Positions 40,284-48,695 of a stretch of DNA of 64,000 nucleotides are shown here, piece by piece. The stretch is from JADJWR01 sp963847675 (GTDB taxonomy: Bacteria; Pseudomonadota; Gammaproteobacteria; Burkholderiales; Burkholderiaceae_F). Location: the NCBI GenBank assembly GCA_963847675.1, contig CAWKAP010000003.1, forward strand, positions 186,001 through 250,000. The letters are read 5' to 3'. Position 1 is the first letter of the stretch, and each line of letters begins with the position of its first letter. Made by a program: the position numbers and the translations under genes. The notes under the pieces were generated by a model. It worked only from the letters and a program-made list of their open reading frames with translations. It had not been told where the DNA came from and ran no database searches.

Positions 40284-42272
40284 ATGTCCGACGAAATCAT
40301 CGTCCAGGATCGCGAAGAACTGATCTATCTGCTGTGCGAGGCGGCAGAGTTCGAGCACAGCGTCATGTGTTCGTACCTGTACGCGCAGTGGTCGCTCAAG
40401 CGCGACGAAGCGGAAGGCGTGACGCCGGCCGAACTGGCGGCGATCGAGCGCTGGCGCCGCTCGCTCGGCGCAGGTGGCGCTCGAGGAGATGCTGCACCTG
40501 TCGCTGGTCAACAACCTGCTGGCGGCGATCGGCGCCGCGCCGCACCTGTGGCGGCCTGCGTTCCCGGTGCGGCCCGGTCACTTTCCGGCCGACGTCCTGA
40601 TGACGCTCACGCCTTTCGGCGAGGCGGCCCTCGAACACTTCATGTTCATCGAGCGCCCGGAGGACATCCGGATCGAAGACGGCGCCGGCTTCAGCCACGC
40701 GACGCACTACCGGCGCATCGCGCGCCCCGACATGCTGGCGCCGTCGCCGCAGGATTACGTGAGCCAGGGGCACCTGTATCACGGCGTGCTGCAGGGACTG
40801 GCGCGCCTGGCCGGGCAGATCGGCGAGGAGCGCGTGTTCGTCGGCCACGGCCAGGCCCAGGTCGGCACCGAGGACTTCGGCCTGCCGGGCCTGTTCAAGA
40901 TCACGGACCTGGCCTCGGCGAGGCGCGCGGTCGAGGAGATCGTGCTGCAGGGAGAAGGCGCACCCGCGCACCGCGACGATTCGCACTTCGCCCGCTTCAG
41001 CGCGATCAGGAAGGAGCTCGGGCAGCTGCGCAAGGCGCGCCCCGAGTTCGAGCCGGCGCGTCCGGTCATCCGAACCCGATGCTCGGCGACAGCGGCATCG
41101 CGCGCGACCGTGTGCGGATCGTCGAGCCGCTCACCGCGCAGGTGGTCGACCTCGCCAATTCGATCTACGCACTGATGATCCGTGCTTTGTCGCAGGTGTT
41201 CGCGCCCGCGCCGCTGCCCCGCGATCTGCGCTCCGGGCTGGCCACCACGACGACGCTGCTGATGTCGGCGATGGGGCGGGTTGCCGACGTCGCGACGCGC
41301 CTGCCGGCCGACCCGGCGCGACCGGGCGCAACCGCGGGGCCGAACTTCGAGCTGCCGGGTTCTTCGGGCCAGCTGGTGCAGCAGTGCGCCGCGCAGATCC
41401 TCGGTGAGCGGGCGGCCGAACTCGCCGGTGCGGCGCGCCGTCTCGCGCATAGCGTGCCGCTGGGCGACGTGGCCGACGATCTCGACGCCCTCGCGCAGCG
41501 CTTCGAGCAGATGCACCTTCGCTTCGAGACGCACCTCGGCGAAGCGGTCGACCGCGTGGCGCAGCTCGCCGCCCCGCCGGCACCGGCCGCCGCCCCCGAG
41601 CCGAACACGGAGTTGCCGAGCACGCAGACGAGTGGCGAGGGTCCCGACGTCGCCCGCACCGATGCCATCACGCTCCGCTTCGACGGTCGTCGCTGCATTC
41701 ACTCGCGCCATTGCGTGCTGGAAGCGCCGACGGTCTTTCTCGCCAACACGCCGGGCACGTGGATCCATCCGGAATCCACGACGGTGGAGCACTGCGTGCG
41801 CGTCGCGCACAGTTGCCCGTCCGGCGCCATCACCTACGAACGCCACGACGGCGGACCGCAGGAAGAGGCACCGAGCGTCAACGTCGTGCGCGTGCGAGAG
41901 AACGGCCCCTACGCCGTGCATGCACGGATCGAACTGCCGGCCGGCACTGAATTCCGCGCGACGCTGTGCCGCTGCGGCAAGTCGAAGCGCAAGCCCTACT
42001 GTGACGGCAGCCATGCGGCGGCCGGATTCGCCGCCACCGGCGAGCCGGCCACGCTTGCCTCGGAACCGCTCGCCGAGCGCGGCGGATCCTTGACGATCAA
42101 GCCGATCCCCAACGGCCCCCTGCAGGTCAGCGGCAACGTCGAAATCTGCTCCGGCACCGGGCGCACGGTGTCGAGGACGCAGGCCACGCGGCTGTGCCGC
42201 TGCGGCGGCTCCGAAAACAAGCCGTTCTGCGACAACTCGCACGCCCGCATCGGTTTTCGCTCGGAAGACTGA
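40284..42272 (+). CDS. Ferritin-like/Fer4/CDGSH fusion with two compensating frameshifts
   Basis: Fusion of an N-terminal ferritin-like domain (LIYLLCEAAEFEHSVMCSYLYAQWSLK, then VALEEMLHLSLVNNLL with E-x-x-H ligands), a YjdI-type Fer4 domain (RRCIHSRHCVLEAP...HSCPSGAI) and two CDGSH motifs (LCRCGKSKRKPYCDGSH; LCRCGGSENKPFCDNSH). One frame is open throughout, but the real middle section (40468 to about 41070) reads in the next frame: one surplus G near 40467 and one missing base near 41072 cancel out. Taken literally, about 200 residues are scrambled. True function is unknown; the Fe-S and di-iron ligands suggest redox or iron handling. Confidence 0.75.
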   Translation: MSDEIIVQDREELIYLLCEAAEFEHSVMCSYLYAQWSLKRDEAEGVTPAELAAIERWRRSLGAGGARGDAAPVAGQQPAGGDRRRAAPVAACVPGAARSLSGRRPDDAHAFRRGGPRTLHVHRAPGGHPDRRRRRLQPRDALPAHRAPRHAGAVAAGLREPGAPVSRRAAGTGAPGRADRRGARVRRPRPGPGRHRGLRPAGPVQDHGPGLGEARGRGDRAAGRRRTRAPRRFALRPLQRDQEGARAAAQGAPRVRAGASGHPNPMLGDSGIARDRVRIVEPLTAQVVDLANSIYALMIRALSQVFAPAPLPRDLRSGLATTTTLLMSAMGRVADVATRLPADPARPGATAGPNFELPGSSGQLVQQCAAQILGERAAELAGAARRLAHSVPLGDVADDLDALAQRFEQMHLRFETHLGEAVDRVAQLAAPPAPAAAPEPNTELPSTQTSGEGPDVARTDAITLRFDGRRCIHSRHCVLEAPTVFLANTPGTWIHPESTTVEHCVRVAHSCPSGAITYERHDGGPQEEAPSVNVVRVRENGPYAVHARIELPAGTEFRATLCRCGKSKRKPYCDGSHAAAGFAATGEPATLASEPLAERGGSLTIKPIPNGPLQVSGNVEICSGTGRTVSRTQATRLCRCGGSENKPFCDNSHARIGFRSED

Positions 42273-42308
42273 ACCGGGGCCGGGCCGCGCTTCTTGTTCG
42301 AAGCCGGT

Positions 42309-43061
42309 TCACCGCCTTCGCATCGAGACGCCACATTGGGACAGCGGCAGGCGAGTCGCCTGCAACGTGGCGCCGCGCGCGTCGTCGATGAGCGCGACGA
42401 CCGCCCACGGCCCCTCGGGCTGCGCAGCGGCCGACGGCGGGAAAGTCAGGGCCTGCGATACATCGTCGACCGCATAAGGTCCGCGCCAGTCGCGCACGAC
42501 GTGATCGTTGCGCAGCGTCTCGCCGCGGTTCTCGCCGGCCTTCACCGCGGTGGCGAGGCCGTTCTGCACCAGCGCCAGCCAGAGGCGAGCGCCCGGCGGC
42601 GCCTCGCCCTGCGCGCGGACCGTCACTGCGGCCGGCGTGATCGACTCGACGGCGAGCTTCAGCCGTGCCGCGGCTGGCTTCTGCTGCACGGAGCGAACCA
42701 GGGCGTCGACCCTTGCCGTGCTCGACCAGCCCTGCACCTCGCGTCCCTGCACGAAGACGCCCGGCGTGTACACGGCGCGGCTGCCGTTGGCGTCGGCAAG
42801 CAGGCGCTGGCGCTCGTTGAACTCGCGCCGCGCGAACGGATCCTTCCAGCCGATGTAGTCCCAGTAACCGACGTGCATCGACAGCGGAACGACGCGGTCG
42901 CCGTAGCGTTGCCGCAGCGTGCCCAGCCAGCGATCGGCCGGCGGGCAGCTGGAGCAGCCCTGGGAGGTGAAAAGCTCGACGACCACCGCCGGTTGCGGCG
43001 TGCTTTCGACGCTGCACAGGGTCCCGGCCGCGGCCAGCAGGACGATGGGGACGAACGACAT
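42309..43061 (-). CDS. DUF1223 thioredoxin-fold secreted protein
   Basis: 250-residue exported protein of the DUF1223 family. A short hydrophobic leader (MSFVPIVLLAAAGTLCS) precedes VVELFTSQGCSSCPPADRWL, where the CSSC pair sits at the active position of a thioredoxin-like fold, and PLSMHVGYWDYIGWKDPFA, characteristic of the family. The conserved VYTPGVFVQG segment follows. Redox function is presumed from the fold; no partner is nearby. It is convergent with the Fe-S fusion gene. Confidence 0.88.
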   Translation of the reverse strand: MSFVPIVLLAAAGTLCSVESTPQPAVVVELFTSQGCSSCPPADRWLGTLRQRYGDRVVPLSMHVGYWDYIGWKDPFARREFNERQRLLADANGSRAVYTPGVFVQGREVQGWSSTARVDALVRSVQQKPAAARLKLAVESITPAAVTVRAQGEAPPGARLWLALVQNGLATAVKAGENRGETLRNDHVVRDWRGPYAVDDVSQALTFPPSAAAQPEGPWAVVALIDDARGATLQATRLPLSQCGVSMRRR

Positions 43062-43501
43062 GGGCGGCTCCGATCCGTCGACAGGCCCTTATTCGTGTCG
43101 GAGCACGAGGAGGTTACAGATGCGCCGAATCTTTCGTTCCGCGAAGAAAGCCGCTGGACGGTACTGTTCGTTGCGGGCCATCAGGAACGGCCCCCTACAG
43201 CCGGCTGCCGGGGGCGAGAGCCGATCTCCACGCGCACTGCCGTGAATCCGGTGTAGCGCCCGGGTATCTCGCGAGCGTTGCGGATTCGGGCGCGCGCGAC
43301 GGCCACCATCTGCATCGCGACGGCGGACCTCAACCTGAATCATCAGGCGACTCGCGGTTCAGGAACTGCCGCGCGAGCCTGTCGCCAGCAAACACCGCTT
43401 AAGACCGCCTGCGGTTGTCCAGACTTGAAGTAGCAACAGCAGTAGTCGACCCGTTGCTGACTGTTGCTGCGTTCACGGGCTTGACTGAGGAAGTCGTGCT
43501 C
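43062..43501. other. Left part of 903-base gap, no recognised gene
   Basis: No supported coding frame: the frames at 43089-43343 (-) and 42919-43245 (+) lack family motifs or plausible ribosome sites. A short GC-poor patch near 43420-43500 adjoins the palindromic elements. It presumably includes the DUF1223 promoter. Confidence 0.4.
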
Positions 43502-43603
43502 GCCAAGGGCGGCGGGAGGCCGCCTCCGCTCATGTCCCCCGCGTCGGGCTTCGCCCGCCGCTCCTCCTTGACTTCGCTACGGCGGCCACCCGCCGCCCTT
43601 GGC
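43502..43603. repeat. Palindromic element A, 15-bp perfect terminal inverted repeats
   Basis: GCCAAGGGCGGCGGG at 43502-43516 is perfectly repeated inverted at 43589-43603. The core (43526-43578) reads CCGCTCATGTCCCCCG ... CTCCTCCTTGACTTCGCT and recurs inverted in element B. It is compatible with a MITE or REP-like non-coding mobile element. Confidence 0.7.
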
Positions 43604-43649
43604 CATCCACCGTCGCGACCTGCTACCGGCGCAGTGCAACGCGGCACCA

Positions 43650-43757
43650 CGATCGAGACGCTGGGGTGCCCTGCGGAGCGAAGTAAAGGAGGAGGCGCCT
43701 GCCGAAGGCGGGCGACGGGGGACATGAGCGGAACAGGGCGCCCCGGCGTCTCGATCG
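43650..43757. repeat. Palindromic element B, 21-bp terminal inverted repeats
   Basis: CGATCGAGACGCTGGGGTGCC (43650-43670) pairs with 43737-43757 at 19 of 21 positions. Its core (43677-43731) is the reverse complement of the element A core with small changes, so two related elements lie head to head 46 bases apart. Confidence 0.65.
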
Positions 43758-43964
43758 CGCCCCAACTAGGGCAGGCGTACTTGCCCGCGACGGCCCGTAA
43801 TTGGCCGAACTGCAGCATTCGCCCGACGCAGCACGGTCGACTGCTGCCGCTGCACATCAGACGAGCGACGTATCGATGCTTCGCGGAAGGAAAGGACTGC
43901 AAACGGACCCTTGACTGCTCCGACAGGCGAATTGACGCGAGCCGAGGACGCGAACCGACGCCGG

Positions 43965-44768
43965 TCAGGGCTCTTTCGACGCGGGCCCGTCCGCCGTCGC
44001 CGGCGCGAACCGGTCCTGGACGGCGACGAGTTGGTCTTCGGTGGTCGCCACCACCCACAAGCGCGCCGACTCCACGATGTGGCGGTTGTGGTCCTTGAAC
44101 GGCCCCATCGCAACGGCGGTCTTCCACAGCACCGGGCCGACCCGGCTCGTCTTGCCCGACGGCGTGCCGACCAGCAGGCAGTAGGGTCCAAGCGGCAGCG
44201 ATACGAACGGCTGCGCCGGCCTGGCGCGGACGCGCCAGTCGATGAAGGGCGCCTCGTTGATCAGCAGCGGCGCGGGCAGGCCGCAGAACACGGTGAAGTC
44301 ATACAGGGCCAGTTGCTCGCGCAGGCCCACGTACGTGCGCCGGATGTCGCTGATCACGGCAGCGCGGATCTCGTCCTCGAACATCGGCTCCTGCGCATAG
44401 CGCGCCATGGCGCGCTGCGCATCCTGCTGGTAGGCGCAGACCAGGCCGAGGTCGATGCAATCCTGCGCGGCGCGCTGCACATCGGCGACCGATCCGGCTT
44501 CCTCCGGATTGCCGAGCTGGGCGGCACGCAGGAACCTCGCCAGACCGCTCTCCTTGATCGCCGGTCCGGCGGCATGCGCCGCGTCGTCAGCGTCCTTCTT
44601 CAGACAGACGTAGACGGTCTTCTCGGCGGCGAAGCGCGCCTTCTTGCCGTCGTCGAACTTGATCTGGCCATCGGCGCAGTCGAGGTAGCGCGTACCGACG
44701 TGCCCGTGTTCCCAGACCCAGTTCCGCAGAAAGGGGCGCAAGGGATGCAGCGCCTCGGCATCAGCCAT
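43965..44768 (-). CDS. Hypothetical protein, possibly DUF4238-like
   Basis: 267-residue cytoplasmic protein from ATG 44768 (GGAGAG upstream). The N-terminus LRPFLRNWVWEHGHVGTRYLDC and C-terminal FVSLPLGPYCLLVGT followed by a spaced DHNRHIVESARLWVVAT resemble DUF4238 proteins, with an LRxF-type start and a late N-x(6)-A-R segment. The match is weak and recalled only. There is no signal or membrane segment. It is divergent from the RIO-type kinase gene across 87 bases. The frame is open far upstream only as a shadow of that gene. Confidence 0.65.
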   Translation of the reverse strand: MADAEALHPLRPFLRNWVWEHGHVGTRYLDCADGQIKFDDGKKARFAAEKTVYVCLKKDADDAAHAAGPAIKESGLARFLRAAQLGNPEEAGSVADVQRAAQDCIDLGLVCAYQQDAQRAMARYAQEPMFEDEIRAAVISDIRRTYVGLREQLALYDFTVFCGLPAPLLINEAPFIDWRVRARPAQPFVSLPLGPYCLLVGTPSGKTSRVGPVLWKTAVAMGPFKDHNRHIVESARLWVVATTEDQLVAVQDRFAPATADGPASKEP

Positions 44769-44855
44769 TGAACTCTCCAGTGTCCCGACTCCGATGTCGG
44801 TGTGTCGATCGTGCCGTCCGGCAGGAACCCGGGCGGAGCAGTGCACAATGGCCCG

Positions 44856-45704
44856 ATGAAACCACCCAAGAGACTGAAAAGCCTGATCGAGGAAGGCCTG
44901 ATCGACACCGTGGTGCGGCAGCTCACGAGTGGCAAGGAGGCGATGGTATACGTCGTGCGCTGCGGCGATGAGACGCGCTGCGCCAAGGTCTACAAGGAGG
45001 CCACGCAGCGCAGCTTCCGGCAGGCGGTCGACTACTCCGAAAACCGCAAGGTCAAGAACACGCGGCAGGCCCGCGCGATGGCCAAGGGCACCCGCTTCGG
45101 CAGGCAGGCACAGGAGGCCGCCTGGCAGAGCGCCGAGGTCGATGCGCTTTACCGACTCGCGGCAGCCGGAGTGCGTGTGCCCCGGCCGCACAACTTCTTC
45201 GACGGCGTTCTCCTTATGGAACTGGTGACTGACGCAGACGGCGCCGCGGCCCCACGGCTGAACGACGTGTCGTTCACCCCCGAGCAGGCCCAAGACCACC
45301 ACGCGGCGCTGTTGATCGAGGTGATGCGGATGCTTTGCGCCGGCGTGGTGCACGGTGATCTGTCGGAGTTCAACATCCTGCTGGGGGCCGCCGGCCCCGT
45401 GATCATCGACCTGCCCCAGGCGGTGGACGCGGCGGGAAACAACCACGCCGCCCGCATGCTGCTGCGCGACGTCGATAACCTGCGTGGATTCTTCGGCCGC
45501 TTCGACCCCGATCTGCTGGACACCAACTACGGGCACGAGATCTGGGACCTTTATCAAAGCGGCGCGCTGCGACCGGATGCCGTGCTCACCGGCCGCTCCA
45601 GGAGAAAGCTCGGTCCGGTGGACGTGGACGCCGTGATGATCGAGATCGACGATGCGCGCGCCGAAGAAGCGGCGCGCCGCCTGCGCCTGCAGCCGGTTCA
45701 GTGA
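44856..45704 (+). CDS. RIO1-type serine/threonine kinase
   Basis: 282-residue atypical kinase of the bacterial RIO/PA4780 group. Seen are a GKEAMVYVVRCGDETRCAKVYK P-loop-like segment with the ATP-binding lysine, the catalytic loop VVHGDLSEFNILL (HGD..xxN), and the metal-binding VIIDLPQAVD. The conserved RIO signature RxFRQAVDYSENRKVKNTRQARAM is present. ATG 44856 is preferred over 44802, which adds residues with no similarity. Substrate is unknown; bacterial members are poorly studied. Confidence 0.9.
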   Translation: MKPPKRLKSLIEEGLIDTVVRQLTSGKEAMVYVVRCGDETRCAKVYKEATQRSFRQAVDYSENRKVKNTRQARAMAKGTRFGRQAQEAAWQSAEVDALYRLAAAGVRVPRPHNFFDGVLLMELVTDADGAAAPRLNDVSFTPEQAQDHHAALLIEVMRMLCAGVVHGDLSEFNILLGAAGPVIIDLPQAVDAAGNNHAARMLLRDVDNLRGFFGRFDPDLLDTNYGHEIWDLYQSGALRPDAVLTGRSRRKLGPVDVDAVMIEIDDARAEEAARRLRLQPVQ

Positions 45705-46121
45705 CAGGCCGGGGCGGACGCCGGCGCAGTGCTTACCGTCTGCGCTGGGCCGCACCCGGGTGGTCTGCTCCGCGTTGCCGCGCTGGCCTTCCGGAGCTGT
45801 CCGATATCCCGATATCGTGAGTCCGGCGGCCGCGGGAAGGACGGCTTCCGCCGCACAGTACGGGCCACCAAGGGCCTCATCCTTCAACGGTCGACACAGA
45901 CCAGTTGCAGCCATAGGCAGTCGATCTGCCAACGCCCGCAGGCGATCCGCGGCGGGCATTCCCTTGTCAGTTGCTATTCCGATTGCCGTCATCCGCGACA
46001 CGCAAGAGTCGAGGCACTGCAGACGATTCGGGCCGCCAGGCCCGGTGAGCCTACCTGCCCCACGGTGAAGAGCCTGCGTCAGACAGTGGCCGCCGCAAGT
46101 CGGGCAAGATGGGCCGTCCCT
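45705..46121. other. 417-base gap, no recognised gene
   Basis: Between convergent genes (kinase and methyltransferase). Contains GATATCCCGATATC (45811-45824), a short imperfect palindrome, and a less GC-rich patch near 45880-45990. No coding frame has family support on either strand. It may be a remnant of accessory DNA. Confidence 0.4.
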
Positions 46122-46904
46122 TCAAGGGACCGAGTCGGTCTTCCGGGCGATGTAATAGCCGTAGCCGACGAAGTCCCGATACCGCTCGTAGAGCGCTATT
46201 TCCAGCTCTTCCGCTGCCACCACGGCCTGGGCTGCGTCGCTCCATCCATGGCGAGCCAAGAAAGCCGGAAAACGTTGCTGCATCGGACCGTAGTAAGCGT
46301 CGAGCCAGCAGTGCTCGGGCAGAACGAAGTACCCCAGCGGCGCGTAGCCGTTGCATTCGAGCACGGCCAGCTTGGACGAGGCGGTCCCGACTTCCGCGTA
46401 CTGCGCGCACCAATGGGTTTCCAGTTCGGCAGGCCGGCTGGCCGTCAGCCAGGTCAGCTCGGAGACGGCAAGGATGCCGCCGCGCTTCAGCAACGGGCGC
46501 CACTGCCGCACACCCTTTTCGAAACCGATGTTGTATATCGCGCCCTCCGACCAGATTGCGTCCAGGCTATCGGTCTCGAACGGCAGCGAGTCCATTGACG
46601 CGGTCAAGGTGTCGATGCGCTCGGTGAGACCTGCCTGTGCGGCGCGCGTTCTCAGCACGCCAAGGAAATCCTGGAGAACGTCGACTGCAAAGACATGTGC
46701 ATCGAGCTCTTCGGCAAGGACGAGCGTCGACGCGCCGGTGCCACAGCCGATGTCGGCGATCTTCAGTCCGCGTTGCTTCAGGAGACCCGACATTTCGATG
46801 GCACGGCGCGTTTCCGCTGTGCCTCCGGGTCCTTGCCGGTCCGCCGTGATGTGAAGATCGATCAGTAGTCCCAGGTCGTCCACGAGGTCATCCTGAGCGT
46901 TCAC
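46122..46904 (-). CDS. Class I SAM-dependent methyltransferase
   Basis: 260-residue Rossmann-fold methyltransferase. SAM motif I is IADIGCGTGASTLVLAEEL, motif II VFAVDVL, and the later motif LDAIWSEGAIYNIGFEKG replaces the usual catalytic stretch; LLKRGGILAVSEL is motif VI. It resembles the small-molecule methyltransferase group rather than RNA or protein methylases. No operon partner or leader is present. Base composition is slightly less GC-rich than neighbours, hinting at transfer. The acceptor is unknown. Confidence 0.82.
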   Translation of the reverse strand: MNAQDDLVDDLGLLIDLHITADRQGPGGTAETRRAIEMSGLLKQRGLKIADIGCGTGASTLVLAEELDAHVFAVDVLQDFLGVLRTRAAQAGLTERIDTLTASMDSLPFETDSLDAIWSEGAIYNIGFEKGVRQWRPLLKRGGILAVSELTWLTASRPAELETHWCAQYAEVGTASSKLAVLECNGYAPLGYFVLPEHCWLDAYYGPMQQRFPAFLARHGWSDAAQAVVAAEELEIALYERYRDFVGYGYYIARKTDSVP

Positions 46905-47012
46905 GACGCTTGCGGAGGTCTACGCACTCGATCTTGATGCAGAACTGCCGCTTTCTGGGAGATCATCGCCTCAATCTGCGGCCGCCAGCGACCGCATGCG
47001 GAGTATCGGGGA

Positions 47013-48410
47013 CTAACCCTTGCCCGCCTGCTCGATGTTCTGGTTGACGCGGAAGAAGTTGGTCGGGTCGTACTTCTTCTTCACCGCCTGCAGCCGCTCG
47101 TAGTTGGCACCGAAGGCCGCCTGGATCGTCTTGCGGTCGGCGTCTTCACCCAGAAAGTTGAGCAGGTACGCGCCGCTCGCGAAAGGCTCGAGCGCCTTGG
47201 CCAGGCTCCGGGTCCACTCGATGTGCCGGCTCGACTCGGCAGGATCGGTCCACTGCGTGAGCACGCCGATGTCGTACTCCGCCGCGCGGTGCGCGAAGGC
47301 GGTGTCGGCTGCGCCGACGCGGCTCGCCGCGCCGCCGTAGTACTCGACCGCGATGCCGGTCAGCGGCGAAGTCGCGCGGTTGGCGTGATCCACCACGGCG
47401 GCGATGGCGTCGTCGGTCAGCTTGGACAGGAAAGCCGACTTCCAGTAGTTCTGGTTGCCGCTCGGAAACGCGTCGTCGAGCAGCGACTGCATCTGCGGAA
47501 AGGGCATGGGCTGGATCGCGTCCATCAGCGGCGCTCCGAAAGCCCGCAGCGGCCTGAGCACGCGCTCTCCTTCGGTGAGGTCGCCGCAGTAACACGCCGC
47601 CACGGCCACTGCGGGAACGCCGTCGGGGGTGGTCATCAGGATCGTGTACGCGGTCACCTCCTCGGGCGCGGACTCGACGAAGTCGCGGTAGAAGCGCAGC
47701 ACCTCGACCGCCTTGTCGCGCGGATGAACGACCAGGCCGCCGAGAATCGTGCCCGCGGGGTGCAACTGGTACTCGAACGAGGTGACCACGCCGAAGTTGC
47801 CGCCGCCGCCGCGCAGCGCCCAGAACAGGTCCTTGTTCCTCGTGGCGCTGGCCACGATCGGCTTGCCGTTGGCGCGCACGACATCGAACGACAGCACGTT
47901 GTCGCAGGTCAGGCCGTGCTTGCGCACCAGCCAGCCGACGCCGCCACCGAGCGTCAACCCGGCGATGCCGGTCTTCGAGATCACCCCGGTGGGAACGGCC
48001 AGGCCGAAGACGTGCGTCTCGCGATCGACGTCGCCGAGCGTCGCCCCCGCCTGCACCCTGGCCCGCTTCCTCCTCGCATCGACGTGAATGCCTTTCATGC
48101 GCGACATGTCGATGACCAGGCCGCCGTCACACAGCGCGCGGCCGCCGACGTTGTGCCCGCCGCCGCGGATCGCGACGAGGATCCTGTTGCTGCGCGCGAA
48201 GTTCACGGCGGCGATCACGTCGGCGACGCCCGAGCAGCGGGCAATGAGACCGGGGTGCTTGTCGATGCTGGCGTTCCAGATCCTGCGCGCCGCGTCGTAC
48301 GACGCATCACCGGGGCGGATCACTTCGCCGCGGAAGGCGGCCTGGAACGCCTGGATCCGATCGGCAGCGATGATTGCTCCGCCGGTGCTGACAAGCTCGG
48401 GACTGTCCAT
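47013..48410 (-). CDS. FAD-linked oxidoreductase, BBE/6-HDNO-like
   Basis: 465-residue flavoprotein oxidase of the PCMH/BBE class. The FAD-binding region has VAIRGGGHNVGGRALCDGGLVIDMS, where the His is the usual covalent flavin site, then GLTLGGGVGWLVRKHGLTCDNV. The second usual attachment Cys is not evident at that loop. The C-terminal BBE motif KYDPTNFFRVNQNI is intact. It resembles 6-hydroxynicotine and related oxidases acting on alcohols or amines. ATG 48410 has GGAGGAA. No pathway neighbours are present. Confidence 0.88.
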   Translation of the reverse strand: MDSPELVSTGGAIIAADRIQAFQAAFRGEVIRPGDASYDAARRIWNASIDKHPGLIARCSGVADVIAAVNFARSNRILVAIRGGGHNVGGRALCDGGLVIDMSRMKGIHVDARRKRARVQAGATLGDVDRETHVFGLAVPTGVISKTGIAGLTLGGGVGWLVRKHGLTCDNVLSFDVVRANGKPIVASATRNKDLFWALRGGGGNFGVVTSFEYQLHPAGTILGGLVVHPRDKAVEVLRFYRDFVESAPEEVTAYTILMTTPDGVPAVAVAACYCGDLTEGERVLRPLRAFGAPLMDAIQPMPFPQMQSLLDDAFPSGNQNYWKSAFLSKLTDDAIAAVVDHANRATSPLTGIAVEYYGGAASRVGAADTAFAHRAAEYDIGVLTQWTDPAESSRHIEWTRSLAKALEPFASGAYLLNFLGEDADRKTIQAAFGANYERLQAVKKKYDPTNFFRVNQNIEQAGKG

Positions 48411-48695
48411 GGGATTCCTCCTGGCGAGACTGCTTGGACCCGACCGCAGGGGCAAAAAACAAGCGCGCACAGCGGCGCGGTTGGGACGGCAGGCTAGACC
48501 CGCGCCGAATCCATATCAATCAGTGATCGACGCAGCATGCCTCGCGTGATCGCGTGGCGCGGTCGGATCTTCGTTCGCCGCGGGGTCGTGTGGCGCCGCC
48601 GCATCCCAAGTGCGGTGGGGTTTCGTCGGTGATCTTCGGCAAATCGCGCGAGCGCCGACCGATGTGCAGAAGCGCGCGCCGCGGCAAAACTCACA

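Noticed and set aside
43399..44127. 242-residue minus-strand open frame across the palindromic elements
   Set aside because: Its sequence follows the inverted repeats and low-complexity, with no ribosome site; more likely noncoding repeat DNA.
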